Positions 17,158-26,390 are shown, numbered from the stretch's first letter. The stretch is 64,000 bases of DNA from Leptospira sp. 96542 (GCA_029310945.1 JARJFC010000007.1:1-64000), one strand, 5' to 3'. Notes: generated by a model not told the origin, from the letters alone. Translations and numbers: made by a program.

Positions 17158-18334
17158 TGGCAAAAGTGCATTGATCGTTGGTGCTGGTATCGCAGGTGCT
17201 GCCACAGCATTTTCTTTGAGTAAAAGGGGTGTAAATATCACTGTTCTCGACTCACAAAAAAAAATTGCTTTGGGGGCAAGCGGGAACCCAGCTGGTGTTG
17301 TCTACCCATTCCTCACCAAACACAAAACCAATGAGTCTATTTTTTCCATTGAAGCTTTTCGTTTTTTTCTAGAAACATGGGAGAAGGAAAATTTAAAAAA
17401 TTTTGTACCTTATTCAAATGGAGTTTATCATTTAATTAATACAGACGAAGATTTTATTAGGTATTCCAATGCTATCGAATCACATTCACTGGAATACTCA
17501 AATATAGCCCGCCTCACTGAAGAGCCGATTACCAATAAAAATGCAATTTATTTTCCACTAGGGAAAACAATATCTCCTGTTGACTTCGTTAAATCGCTCC
17601 TTGATATATCAGGAGCCAAACTAATATTAAATACAGATTATTTACAATGGGAAGAATCAGGAGGCTCGATTCGAATCAGGACAAATCAACAAGAATTCAC
17701 CACTGACTTTTTGGTATTTTCCAATGGATCCGAATTATTTGATGATGAAAAACTCAGCTGGCTTCCGTTTAAAAAAGTTAGGGGACAAATTCTACAACTT
17801 CCTGATATTAAAATTCAAAATGCAATATTATATGGAGATTACATTACTGCAAACTTGAAAGATGGTTCTATTCTCGGTGCAAGCTACGACGAATACAAAC
17901 TAGACCCTTCCACAAGAATAAATGAATCAGAGGCCTTGTTGTTAAATTTATCCAAAACAATAAATTTACATCAAATGGGAATTGAAAACATATCCACTTT
18001 CTTAAAATCTCATTTTACAAGAGTTAGCTTCAGAAACCAAACAGAAGATCGTTCGCCTGTCGTAGGACTTTTACCAAACAAATCTTTATTCATTCAAAAC
18101 AACTTACGCAAAAAAGGTGAGAACAAAAAATTCGAAGAAATTCCTTATTATAATTCAGTAGGCATCCTTAATGGGCTTGGATCAAGAGGTTTAACTCATG
18201 CACTCATCTCAGCTGAAATATTAGCAAGACAATTGCTAAAAGAGAGGCCGTTGTTAGAAGAGAAAATTGAAAATTCAATCAAACCTGATCGATTTTTGAT
18301 TCGTATGTGGAAACAAGATCGTTTAAAATTGTAA
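17150..18334 (+). CDS. mnmC: FAD-dependent cmnm5U oxidoreductase MnmC(o)
   Basis: This 394-residue protein matches the C-terminal half of MnmC, which removes the carboxymethyl group of cmnm5U34 to give nm5U34. The Rossmann FAD motif SALIVGAGIAGAATAFSLSK is at the N-terminus, followed by ALGASGNPAGVVYPFLTK. Near the end are GLLPNKS and GLGSRGLTHALISAE, also typical of this family. I chose ATG at 17150, 8 bases inside mnmD; a TTG 15 bases earlier is less likely. Its 3' end overlaps the convergent lpxK by 56 bases. With MnmD it makes both steps from separate polypeptides. Confidence 0.9.
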   Translation: MIDGKSALIVGAGIAGAATAFSLSKRGVNITVLDSQKKIALGASGNPAGVVYPFLTKHKTNESIFSIEAFRFFLETWEKENLKNFVPYSNGVYHLINTDEDFIRYSNAIESHSLEYSNIARLTEEPITNKNAIYFPLGKTISPVDFVKSLLDISGAKLILNTDYLQWEESGGSIRIRTNQQEFTTDFLVFSNGSELFDDEKLSWLPFKKVRGQILQLPDIKIQNAILYGDYITANLKDGSILGASYDEYKLDPSTRINESEALLLNLSKTINLHQMGIENISTFLKSHFTRVSFRNQTEDRSPVVGLLPNKSLFIQNNLRKKGENKKFEEIPYYNSVGILNGLGSRGLTHALISAEILARQLLKERPLLEEKIENSIKPDRFLIRMWKQDRLKL

Positions 18335-19316
18335 AAAAAGAATCTTCATTTTGTATAGAAACAGTAATACCAAGCACTATGATCTTTTTCTGAAAATGAT
18401 CCAATAATTCTTGAAGACCCTCCAAACACTGCATCTTAACCCAGTCTTTTTCAGTTGTTATTAAATGACCATTTGTGTTTTGTAAAATTTTTTGTATGTC
18501 TTTGATTGTATAATCATAATGATCAGGGAAATATGTTTTTTTCAGTAGAATGCCAGGAAACACCTGTTTCATTGTACGCAATACATCACTAGGGTTACCT
18601 ACCCCAGTTACTAAATGCAATTCGTTAACATCCAAACTTTGAACCGACTCTGGCAAAAAAGATGAATGGAAAATAGGTTTTGTATATTTTATCTTTTTTA
18701 TTTTTAGCTCGAGTTTCCTTACAAAATTTAAATTCGACTCAGATTCTTTTGTAAAAATAACTAAATCAGATCTTTTTAAATTTGCCAAAGGTTCGCGTAG
18801 ATAACCTAATGGAATTGTAAATCCATTACCTATCGGATTATTTGCATCTAACAAAACGATGTCTAAATTCCGAGCAATATATTTATGTTGAAAACCATCG
18901 TCAAGTATTACGATATGTTTTTTATCTTTAAATTCATTCCAATCAGTGAATGATTTCAAACGATCCTTCCCAATGATCACTTGTATATTTTGAAATTTAT
19001 TTTTATGTAAACATGGCTCATCACCATAAAGAATAGGGTCAGGATTTTTTGGCAAAATTGCGCCTGCTTCAGAATACTTCGCTTTATAACCACGAGAAAG
19101 AATTGTTACTTTATATTCTGGATGAAATTCATTGAAAAACCGAACCAAATACTGAACGAAAGGAGTTTTTCCCGTTCCCCCTACAGTTAAATTACCAACA
19201 CTGATTGTTAATACATCTGGGATTTCTCTTTGTATAATGGAAGTTTGGTGAATCCAAAAGATAAACTGGTATAACCAGGAGAATGGTGAAAACAAATATA
19301 GAAAAAATCGAACCAT
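18279..19316 (-). CDS. lpxK: Tetraacyldisaccharide 4'-kinase LpxK
   Basis: LpxK phosphorylates the 4' position of the lipid A disaccharide precursor at the inner membrane, the sixth step of lipid A synthesis. The 345-residue protein has an N-terminal membrane-associated helix (about 3-22) and the P-loop SVGNLTVGGTGKTPFVQYLV at about residues 39-58. ILSRGYKAKYSEAG (about 75-88) and LDDGFQHKYIARNLDIVLLD (about 142-161) are hallmark LpxK motifs. It is followed on the opposite strand by mnmC, whose last 56 bases it overlaps tail to tail. Confidence 0.95.
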   Translation of the reverse strand: MVRFFLYLFSPFSWLYQFIFWIHQTSIIQREIPDVLTISVGNLTVGGTGKTPFVQYLVRFFNEFHPEYKVTILSRGYKAKYSEAGAILPKNPDPILYGDEPCLHKNKFQNIQVIIGKDRLKSFTDWNEFKDKKHIVILDDGFQHKYIARNLDIVLLDANNPIGNGFTIPLGYLREPLANLKRSDLVIFTKESESNLNFVRKLELKIKKIKYTKPIFHSSFLPESVQSLDVNELHLVTGVGNPSDVLRTMKQVFPGILLKKTYFPDHYDYTIKDIQKILQNTNGHLITTEKDWVKMQCLEGLQELLDHFQKKIIVLGITVSIQNEDSFFTILNDLVSTYESKIDQV

Positions 19317-19349
19317 CCTAAATGTTACGAAAAATAGACCCTACTCGTT

Positions 19350-19628
19350 TTAGCTGTGGCGTTTTTCTAATTCTTTAGAAATGAGAGAAAGACTTAACCC
19401 TTTTTCTACAAGGAGAACCTCTAAATGAAAAACTAAATCCGCAACTTCGTGAATTAATTCTTTTTCATTGCTATTTTTGGCAGCAATGATCACTTCACCT
19501 GCTTCTTCACCAACCTTTTTTAAAATGCGATCCAAACCATCCCGAAATAATTCAGCAGTATAAGATTTTTCTGGAAGATCCTGTTTTCTTTTTTTTAGAA
19601 CTTCTTCAAGTTTAAGTAAAAATTCCAT
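19350..19628 (-). CDS. hisE: Phosphoribosyl-ATP pyrophosphatase HisE
   Basis: A 92-residue MazG-like protein: [20 protein letters not shown], then [12 protein letters not shown] and [13 protein letters not shown], in the pattern of HisE, which hydrolyses phosphoribosyl-ATP to phosphoribosyl-AMP in histidine synthesis. The EExxE...D metal-site acids are present. It is a free-standing HisE, not a HisIE fusion. It lies 33 bases upstream of lpxK on the same strand and may share its transcript, although the pathways are unrelated. Confidence 0.9.
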   Translation of the reverse strand: MEFLLKLEEVLKKRKQDLPEKSYTAELFRDGLDRILKKVGEEAGEVIIAAKNSNEKELIHEVADLVFHLEVLLVEKGLSLSLISKELEKRHS

Positions 19629-19725
19629 TTTTATACCTTCTCCCTACCAGGGAAACGTTAGATAGTAATTCTAAAAAGCGAAAATTGACTATCCAAAAGA
19701 ATTCTAAATGAGATAATTTACAGCG

Positions 19726-20547
19726 ATGAAGGCTTTTTTTGCGGTTCTACTCACCTTTTTTTTGCATAATTCGATCTACGCTGAGACAAATTGGGAAACA
19801 TCGATACAAACTGGTTTTGAAAAAGCAAAAAAAGAAGATAAATTCTTAATTGTGGATCTCTATGCTGATTGGTGCGCATATTGTATGGTTTTGGAGAAAG
19901 ACATTTTTCCAGATAAAGATGTAGAAAAAATTCTAAATGGTTTCATTAAAGTAAGGTTAGATGGTGAAGAATTTCCTAACTTGAAAAAAAAATACAATGT
20001 TGAAGGCTACCCTACAATATTGTTTTTAGATTCAGATCTGAATTACATAACAAAAATTACAGGCCTTGCAACTAAGGAAGAAATCATCGCTGTATCAGGA
20101 AAAGTTTTGATCGAACCAAATTTAGAATCATACTTAAAAACAGAACTCAGAAAAAAACCAGACGCCCCCGAAATTCATTTTCGATTGGCACTCGTTTATT
20201 ATCGCAAAAAAGATTATAATGGTGCCATTTCTAGTTTTGAAAAAGCAAAAGAATTTTCTCAAAAAAATTCAAAACTGTTGGAAGACATTGTATTCAACCT
20301 TGGTTTTATCCAAACCGCACACGGGAACCAAACGGAAGCTATAGAAAACTGGAAAGTCTATATCAAAAACTTTCCTAAATCAAATAGGATAATTTCTGCA
20401 AAATTGTATTACGGTGTATCTTTAAAAAATCTTGGTGAAAACAATTTAGCAAAGTCTGTTCTTACCGAAATTGAACCAAAACTCTCCAACGAATCAGAGA
20501 AAAAAATTTGTTCTGAAACATTGGAGGAAATTAGAAAAGGTTTCTAA
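19726..20547 (+). CDS. Secreted thioredoxin-fold protein with C-terminal TPR repeats
   Basis: A 273-residue protein with a cleavable signal peptide (MKAFFAVLLTFFLHNSIYA). A thioredoxin domain follows (about 25-135), with the active-site LYADWCAYCMVLEKDIF: the redox pair is CAYC, resembling the DsbD gamma/thioredoxin-like Thioredoxin_7 class. The cis-proline region is GYPTILFLD. The C-terminal half (about 145-270) has two or three TPR-like repeats (EIHFRLALVYYRKKDYNGAI; VFNLGFIQTAHGNQTEAIEN). It should act as a thiol reductase or disulphide chaperone outside the inner membrane, with TPRs binding a client. It meets ugd tail to tail with a 4-base overlap. Confidence 0.85.
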   Translation: MKAFFAVLLTFFLHNSIYAETNWETSIQTGFEKAKKEDKFLIVDLYADWCAYCMVLEKDIFPDKDVEKILNGFIKVRLDGEEFPNLKKKYNVEGYPTILFLDSDLNYITKITGLATKEEIIAVSGKVLIEPNLESYLKTELRKKPDAPEIHFRLALVYYRKKDYNGAISSFEKAKEFSQKNSKLLEDIVFNLGFIQTAHGNQTEAIENWKVYIKNFPKSNRIISAKLYYGVSLKNLGENNLAKSVLTEIEPKLSNESEKKICSETLEEIRKGF

Positions 20548-21848
20548 CGATTTCCGATCGAATAATATTTGAAACCCAATTCTTGCATTTGGTTCGGTTT
20601 ATATTGGTTTCGACCATCAAAAATCAGCGGAGTTTTCAGAAGGGTTTTGATTTTAAGAAAGTCTGGCTCTCTAAATTCTCTCCATTCTGTTAATAATAAC
20701 ATTGCATCTGAGCCTTGTAAGGCGGAATACGCATCCTTAGCATATTCGATTTTTCCATCAAAATAATACTTGGATGTTTCCATTGCGGCAGGATCGTATG
20801 CTTGGATTTTTGCTCCCAGTTTATGCAATTCATAAATTAATGGAATCGACGGTGCTTCTCGCATATCATCTGTTCCTGGTTTGAAAGCAAGCCCCCAAAC
20901 TCCAAAGGTTTTTCCCTTTAAATTAGATTCACCAAAATGTTCGATGATTTTATCGGTAAGTCTCGTTTTTTGTTTTTCGTTCACATCCTCAACAGATTGA
21001 ATGATATGCATTGGTGCCTTTACATCTTCCGCAGTGCGAAGAAGTGCCCTTACATCTTTCGGAAAACATGATCCACCATATCCAATACCTGCATATAAAA
21101 ACTGCCTTCCAATTCGAGAATCGGTTCCCATACCTCGCCGAACATCATCGTAGTTTGCGCCAACTGCATCACACAAATTTGCAATTTCATTTACGAAGGA
21201 TATTTTTGTGGCTAAAAAAGCATTACATGCGTATTTGGTAAGTTCGGCGGAACGAATTCCCATTGTTAAGATTGGGTTTCCATTTAGAACAAAAGGTGAA
21301 TACAATTCGCTCATTTTTTTGGCAGCTTTGTCTGAATCAGCACCAATCACCACTCGTTCTGGCCGCATGAAGTCTTCAATAGCGGCGCCTTCTTTTAAAA
21401 ATTCGGGATTAGAAACTACATCAAATGGATGTTTGGTGTTCTTCGAAACAACTTCTTTGACCAAATCGGCTGTTCCGACTGGTACAGTTGATTTATCAAC
21501 AATGATTTTATAACCATTCATTGTTTTTCCAACTTCTTCAGCCACAGCAAAAACAAAACGTAAATCGGCGGATCCATTATCGGCCGTTGGGGTTCCAACA
21601 GCTATGAAAACAAATTCAGAAACTTCAACTCCGTCCTTTAGGGAGGTAGAAAACTTCAATCTTCCTTCTTTATAGTTTCTTTCCACAAGTTCGGTTAACC
21701 CTGGTTCGTAGATGGGGATGATTCCATTCTTTAAATCTTGGATCTTTTTTTCGTCTTTATCAATACAGATAACATCGTTGCCATATTCGGCAAAACAAGT
21801 TCCCGCTACGAGACCTACATACCCAGTTCCTACAACACAAACTTTCAT
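20544..21848 (-). CDS. ugd: UDP-glucose 6-dehydrogenase
   Basis: Oxidises UDP-glucose to UDP-glucuronate with two NAD+, feeding capsule, O-antigen or lipid A modification. From the ATG at 21848 the protein has 434 residues, the family norm; a longer frame upstream adds 41 residues that overlap no conserved part. KVCVVGTGYVGLVAGTCFAE is the NAD-binding N-terminus, and YEPGLTELVERN and GTPTADNGSADL follow. The catalytic cysteine lies in GIGYGGSCFPKDVRAL near residue 260, and GLAFKPGTDDMREAPSI marks the C-terminal domain. Its neighbours upstream are the Wzt/Wzm exporter, so its product probably enters a surface polysaccharide. Confidence 0.96.
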   Translation of the reverse strand: MKVCVVGTGYVGLVAGTCFAEYGNDVICIDKDEKKIQDLKNGIIPIYEPGLTELVERNYKEGRLKFSTSLKDGVEVSEFVFIAVGTPTADNGSADLRFVFAVAEEVGKTMNGYKIIVDKSTVPVGTADLVKEVVSKNTKHPFDVVSNPEFLKEGAAIEDFMRPERVVIGADSDKAAKKMSELYSPFVLNGNPILTMGIRSAELTKYACNAFLATKISFVNEIANLCDAVGANYDDVRRGMGTDSRIGRQFLYAGIGYGGSCFPKDVRALLRTAEDVKAPMHIIQSVEDVNEKQKTRLTDKIIEHFGESNLKGKTFGVWGLAFKPGTDDMREAPSIPLIYELHKLGAKIQAYDPAAMETSKYYFDGKIEYAKDAYSALQGSDAMLLLTEWREFREPDFLKIKTLLKTPLIFDGRNQYKPNQMQELGFKYYSIGNR

Positions 21849-21897
21849 AGGATTCCAGAATTTTCCCAATTCCTCCCTAGGAAACTGTTTTTCTTTT

Positions 21898-23091
21898 TTA
21901 AACCATCCCCTTTTGGAAGGAAACTGTGGTCGGAGTGTGGACGATGCCGACAAATTTTGGCAAATCCCCACGTTCTACTTCAAAATTGATATGGGATTCT
22001 GACCAAAAATAACTCCCCTCCAAATGGCTTTCTCCTTTGTGGATGGAAAAACCCAGACTGTATTTTCCCTCCTTAAATCGAATGGGAAACTGAAACTTCG
22101 CTTCCAATTTTTCATTCGGCTGAAGGTCGATTGGTTGGGCTCCCAAAAGATTTGAATTAGTTCCAAAAATTCGAATTCCTTTTTCATCATCGATATGAAA
22201 TCCAATTGTAACAGATTCCAAAACAATTTTTGGAGAAAATGAAATCACCAATTGGTATGTTTCTCCAACAAATAGGTGTTTTGTAGTTTGAAGACCTATT
22301 GTTTCAAAATAAACTTCCAAGGTGTCAAAAACATCCGAATTGATGGTTTTTTCTTTTGATTCTGGATCTGCGAGTAACAACATATAGGCTTCAATTGTTT
22401 CTTTCGGCAATCCATCAAAACAGATTTCGCCTTTCTCGAGTAAAATCACTCTTGTGCAAAAATGGGAGATTAAACCCAAATCGTGGCTCACCACCAAAAT
22501 AGCGGAGCCTTGTTCTTTGAATTCGGCTATACGTTTCAAACATTTTTGTTGGAAACTAGCATCCCCCACAGCCAAAGCTTCATCCACAATCAAAATATCT
22601 GGGCGTTTAGCGGTAGCTAAACTAAAGCCAAGACGCATAGCCATTCCTGAACTATAATTTTTAAGAGGTGTCGAACGAAACGATTCCAAATCGGCAAATT
22701 TGAATATTTCATCCATAAGCAATTTGATTTCGTTTGGTTTGTATCCCCAAACAAGTCCATTATAGAATACGTTTTCCTCACCAGATAATTCAGAATTGAA
22801 TCCAACACTGAGTTCGAGTAAAGCTCGCACAGATCCGTTTACGATTAAATTTCCTTGGTCTTTGGAAATCACTCCCGTAATGAGTTTGAGCAGTGTAGAC
22901 TTTCCTGCACCATTGCGACCAATGATTCCCAATATTTCTTTCGATTTTACTTTTAAGTTCAATCGATTGAGAGCTCGAAACTTTACATTGATTCCAAAAT
23001 ATCCAAAAGTAACCCCTGTTAGCAGTCTTCGCCATGGTTTAGAAAAACCATGATAAAACTTACTTACGTTTTCTAATGTAACAAATTCCAT
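21898..23091 (-). CDS. wzt: Polysaccharide ABC transporter ATP-binding protein (Wzt type)
   Basis: The 397-residue protein pairs an ABC ATPase (about 1-245) with a C-terminal beta-sandwich (about 265-395), the arrangement of Wzt proteins that read the end of an O-antigen or teichoic chain. Walker A is GIIGRNGAGKSTLLKLITG (about 56-74), the signature is YSSGMAMRLGFS, and Walker B is DILIVDEALAVGDASFQQKC with SHDLGLI as the switch. The C-terminal segment GFHIDDEKGIRIFGTNSNLL is typical of Wzt C-domains. It is followed after 49 bases by ugd and preceded by the permease with a 2-base gap, forming one operon. Confidence 0.92.
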   Translation of the reverse strand: MEFVTLENVSKFYHGFSKPWRRLLTGVTFGYFGINVKFRALNRLNLKVKSKEILGIIGRNGAGKSTLLKLITGVISKDQGNLIVNGSVRALLELSVGFNSELSGEENVFYNGLVWGYKPNEIKLLMDEIFKFADLESFRSTPLKNYSSGMAMRLGFSLATAKRPDILIVDEALAVGDASFQQKCLKRIAEFKEQGSAILVVSHDLGLISHFCTRVILLEKGEICFDGLPKETIEAYMLLLADPESKEKTINSDVFDTLEVYFETIGLQTTKHLFVGETYQLVISFSPKIVLESVTIGFHIDDEKGIRIFGTNSNLLGAQPIDLQPNEKLEAKFQFPIRFKEGKYSLGFSIHKGESHLEGSYFWSESHINFEVERGDLPKFVGIVHTPTTVSFQKGMV

Positions 23092-23093
23092 TT

Positions 23094-23843
23094 TTATAAA
23101 TGATCAAGAATTACTGACTGAAACTTCCGTTTTGACAGTAAATAAACAAGAAAGAAAAAAAACAAAAATGGCAATACTCCAAACCAATCAAATTGGACTT
23201 GGTATCCGATTATGATTGTACTCCGAAATATATCCAAAGGAATTGTGAAAGGATTAAAAGTGTTCAGTTCCCGTAATAAACCTGTCGGATAATACAACAC
23301 TGGTATTCCCCAAAATATAAGTTGGCTCACCAAACGAATGAGTGGTGATATATCTCGAAGAAGTACATTCAATCGGGATAGATAATGTATAAGTAACATC
23401 AAATACAAACCCGTCGCAATCAATACAAAGTATCCAAGTAACAAACCAGAAATTTGGATTTTATTTTGAAATACAAGGTATAAAAATACAGGAATCGAAG
23501 TGACAAAACAATGGATGAGGTATTGAACAAAGGGAATCCATAAAAAAAGATCAATGCCCAAACTGGAACGTTTGAGAAGACTGCGATTGTCAGTGAGGAT
23601 GCCCGTGCCCCTCACAAGAAATTCCTGGATGGGAATCCAGAACAAAAGACCTGTGAGTAAATAGGCAGTGAAATCTTCCTGAGTTGCGGGGGTTTTTAAA
23701 TTGAGAATGAGAAAAACCAAAGCATAGATGCTAATCAGCGCAAGGTTTTGTAAAAGCATCCAAGAGATGCCGAGGAATGAGCCAGCATACTGTAAGGCGT
23801 AATCCCTTCGTACCAGTGCCCAGAGTATGGATAACTTCTCCAT
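23094..23843 (-). CDS. wzm: Polysaccharide ABC-2 transporter permease (Wzm type)
   Basis: The membrane half of the exporter: about 249 residues from the ATG at 23843 with six likely membrane helices. WALVRRDYALQYAGSFLGIS and SLLKRSSLGIDLFLWIPFVQ are ABC-2/TagG-like. The frame extends upstream to an ATG at 23960 but those 39 residues are hydrophilic and proline-rich, overlap the end of the next upstream gene, and are unlike Wzm N-termini, so I reject that start. It is translated just before wzt and should move a lipid-linked glycan across the inner membrane. Confidence 0.88.
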   Translation of the reverse strand: MEKLSILWALVRRDYALQYAGSFLGISWMLLQNLALISIYALVFLILNLKTPATQEDFTAYLLTGLLFWIPIQEFLVRGTGILTDNRSLLKRSSLGIDLFLWIPFVQYLIHCFVTSIPVFLYLVFQNKIQISGLLLGYFVLIATGLYLMLLIHYLSRLNVLLRDISPLIRLVSQLIFWGIPVLYYPTGLLRELNTFNPFTIPLDIFRSTIIIGYQVQFDWFGVLPFLFFFFLVYLLSKRKFQSVILDHL

Positions 23844-23905
23844 ACTTTCATTGTCGGCCACACCCCCTTCATTCTGGAACAAAGGGGTGGGGGAAAAACT
23901 TGGAC

Positions 23906-24121
23906 TTACAGCCTTTTTAGGTTCTTTTTGCCCAAATCGGAAAGGTTCGGAGAAACCCATGTTCCGTTTTGAACCACTTCCCCTTGGAAGGCGTCCATCA
24001 GATACTCTTCAAAGGTTTTCCCATTGGAGTTCTGAGAAAAACCTTTTTTAGGACCTTGGCCTGGAAGACCAGAATCCCTACGGCTGCTGTAAGCGGGTTG
24101 TTGGATGGATCGAACGATCAT
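23906..24121 (-). CDS. Small hypothetical protein with a strong ribosome site, ahead of wzm-wzt
   Basis: A 71-residue hydrophilic protein (TFEEYLMDAFQGEVVQNGTW in its centre). No family is recognised. The ribosome-binding site GGGGAGG lies eight bases before the ATG at 24121 and is among the best in the window, which makes the gene credible. It ends 62 bases before the chosen wzm start and supports that choice. Its upstream region (24122-24388) is a 267-base gap shared with the divergent outer-membrane gene and should hold promoters for both. Confidence 0.6.
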   Translation of the reverse strand: MIVRSIQQPAYSSRRDSGLPGQGPKKGFSQNSNGKTFEEYLMDAFQGEVVQNGTWVSPNLSDLGKKNLKRL

Positions 24122-24397
24122 ATTTTTTTCCTCCCCGTCATCTAGTTAGACGACATAAAACTAAAAAAGATTACCGATAAAACTACTATACGCTTGTTTA
24201 CACTACTTAACATTTGAGAAGTTAAGTCAATGTTTTTTTTACGTTTTTCCTCGGTTTCCATTCCAATTTAGCATTTGCCTGGGACAAAACTGCCTTTCCC
24301 TTTTATTTTTTTCCTTTGGAGGTGGAATTCTGTCTCTTTTTGGAAAAAAAACAAGGGATTTTGGGGCTAAAAATAAAAATCTCTGCCCTTGTACCTG

Positions 24398-25912
24398 GTG
24401 AAATGGCAGAAAATCGCTGCATTTTTATTACTTTGTACGGTTTTCCAAAGATTGGGCGCTATGGAGGTCGAAACAATCACGGTGCCCTACTTACTGGGTA
24501 AAGGTCTCGGGCCAAAAACCGTCCAAGCCTGGAAGTCAAATCTACAAAAAGGACGGCCTGAATTCCAAAAATGGATCCAATCTTTGCCCAAAAAGGAAAA
24601 AGGGCAGGTTTTGAAAATCCTCATTCAAAACAAAATCGAATACAAACCAATGCAACTGGAGGTTCGAAAAATCAAAAAAACAGATTCCAAATCCCAAAAG
24701 GATCCATGGAATTTCTTTTGGGGAGGTGGGTATCAAAATCTAGATATGCGTTACCTACCTGTAAAAGAAAAAAATCATTCCAGTGCCTATTTGGGCCTTC
24801 TTTCAGAAAAGAACCGATTGATTTTTGAAAAAAGAGACGAACGCATTTCAGCAAGTGCCGATTTCGAATGGGAAATTTTCCGGATGACAATAGGCAATCG
24901 TTACAAACCCATCCCGCATTTTTATTTTGCAAAAGACCGCGAATTTTACTCACAGTTTGATGGCAATTTCACAGCCCTTCCCCAACCCATCCACACTTCA
25001 TTTTTTTTAGGACTAAATCCTACTAATACGTTTACCAAAGGCCACCAAATTGGAATTTTTGATTCATACATCCACTCAAGAGAACCAGGCATATATTACA
25101 CATCTCCTAATAATAGTTATTCCGCAACATACACTCCCATTTCTAGGGTTTCCACATTTTATATAAATGATTTGATCAAAATTTCGAATTTATTCATAAA
25201 CCGAACACAAAGTGAATCTATGTTTACACCAAAAGATTCTTTCGGTTTTTTATATTCCAAATCATATACGGAGGATAATAACCACCAAATCGATATTACT
25301 TGTTTTAGAGATTCAGACTTACTCAACAACCACCCTTCAGAAGTACAAGAGGCAGGAAAAATTGCGCAAAACCTAGGATTTGGAAGGTATAGACTGTATT
25401 CTTACGCTGGGATAGAAGGTTTGTATTCGAGTTACGGCCTACGATTAGAATCGGGCTATTCGGTCTTTTTTCCTTTTTTTATTACAGATTATGGTGCACT
25501 CGTATTCAAATACAAACAATATCATGAATCTGGTGTAACCTACCAAAACGAAATTGGGAGAAGTTTACTTTACGAATACAGATCAAAAATGTTCACAACC
25601 GCCCTTGGTTACGAATTGCGAGAATTAGGCGGGGCTTGGGAAGGTAAAATTGTTTTACCAATTACAAAGGGAAACCTTTTTGAAATGAGTTTTTTGTTTA
25701 GAGATGGCGATTTAAAAACAAGATCATGGTTTGAAAACTGGACTTATGCAACTGATTTTAATGTAAATCTAACAGATCGTAGACAAATCTTTAAAGTAAA
25801 ATGGATCAGTAAAATTTTAACTCTCAATGTAAGTTATTCAGAAAGACAAAACAATATAAATCCCATTTTATTCATCAACGTTCAGTTTTTATACCAATTC
25901 CCATTGGATTGA
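24398..25912 (+). CDS. Putative outer-membrane beta-barrel protein
   Basis: About 504 residues with a signal peptide (VKWQKIAAFLLLCTVFQRLG, cleavage near AMEVE). An N-terminal helical part (about 25-80, GKGLGPKTVQAWKSNLQKG) is followed by alternating aromatic/polar strands to the end: many Y, F and N residues, and a C-terminal VQFLYQFPL that fits a barrel-closing strand. The function is unknown. The start is uncertain: GTG at 24398 is used, TTG at 24389 is possible, and neither has a clear ribosome site. It faces the small gene at 24121 across a 267-base intergenic region and meets the next gene tail to tail. Confidence 0.65.
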   Translation: MKWQKIAAFLLLCTVFQRLGAMEVETITVPYLLGKGLGPKTVQAWKSNLQKGRPEFQKWIQSLPKKEKGQVLKILIQNKIEYKPMQLEVRKIKKTDSKSQKDPWNFFWGGGYQNLDMRYLPVKEKNHSSAYLGLLSEKNRLIFEKRDERISASADFEWEIFRMTIGNRYKPIPHFYFAKDREFYSQFDGNFTALPQPIHTSFFLGLNPTNTFTKGHQIGIFDSYIHSREPGIYYTSPNNSYSATYTPISRVSTFYINDLIKISNLFINRTQSESMFTPKDSFGFLYSKSYTEDNNHQIDITCFRDSDLLNNHPSEVQEAGKIAQNLGFGRYRLYSYAGIEGLYSSYGLRLESGYSVFFPFFITDYGALVFKYKQYHESGVTYQNEIGRSLLYEYRSKMFTTALGYELRELGGAWEGKIVLPITKGNLFEMSFLFRDGDLKTRSWFENWTYATDFNVNLTDRRQIFKVKWISKILTLNVSYSERQNNINPILFINVQFLYQFPLD

Positions 25913-25913
25913 T

Positions 25914-26390
25914 TTAATACAATAATTCATCTGTGAGAATCTCTTTGTAAAAAACCAATTTAAAAATCGGTATGGATTGTTTATCAGAAAACTCTGTTGG
26001 TTCAGCAGGTAATTTTTTGGGCAAAGCAAAAGAAGAACGTTTCTTCCTTTCATCCAAAGCGTAAAAATAATAGCCAATCCATTCGCCTGAAACGATGTAA
26101 GGATTACCAACAATTAAATCTTTCACAAACCATTCGCCATCCAAATCAAATTTGTTTCGGCGGTATCTATAATGGAACTCATCACCGTTTAAATCATAAA
26201 AAACTGCGAAATCTCCTTCTTTGGCTTTAAAAAATAGTTTCCATTCATTGGGAAATTGACCTGTTTTTACAAACTCACTTTTCCCATCTACCAATCGTTT
26301 TTCTGAAGCAGGGATCGGTCCTGTGTATTTATCCGATGTTTCACCAAACAAAGAAAAGGTTAAGAACACAGAAAAAAACAAATATTTCAT
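25914..26390 (-). CDS. Secreted protein of unknown function
   Basis: A 158-residue protein with a signal peptide (KYLFFSVFLTFSLFGET). It contains KEGDFAVFYDLNGDEFHYRY, an EF-hand-like DLNGDE stretch without a full loop, and many lysines. It overlaps the 3' end of the HEAT-repeat gene by four bases (ATGA), so the two are co-translated. No enzyme motif is visible. It may be a periplasmic or surface partner of the HEAT-repeat protein. Confidence 0.6.
   Translation of the reverse strand: MKYLFFSVFLTFSLFGETSDKYTGPIPASEKRLVDGKSEFVKTGQFPNEWKLFFKAKEGDFAVFYDLNGDEFHYRYRRNKFDLDGEWFVKDLIVGNPYIVSGEWIGYYFYALDERKKRSSFALPKKLPAEPTEFSDKQSIPIFKLVFYKEILTDELLY

Noticed and set aside
21849..21971. 41-residue N-terminal extension of ugd
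   Set aside because: The canonical NAD-binding N-terminus begins at the ATG at 21848, and the extension overlaps the wzt 3' end.
23843..23960. N-terminal extension of the Wzm permease to ATG 23960
   Set aside because: It overlaps the end of the small gene at 23906-24121, is proline-rich and unlike permease N-termini; start at 23843 is preferred.
24156..24180. Sigma-28-type promoter TAAA ... CCGATAA in front of the outer-membrane gene
   Set aside because: The half-sites are 14 bases apart, one or two fewer than the FliA consensus allows, and the gene is far downstream (24398).
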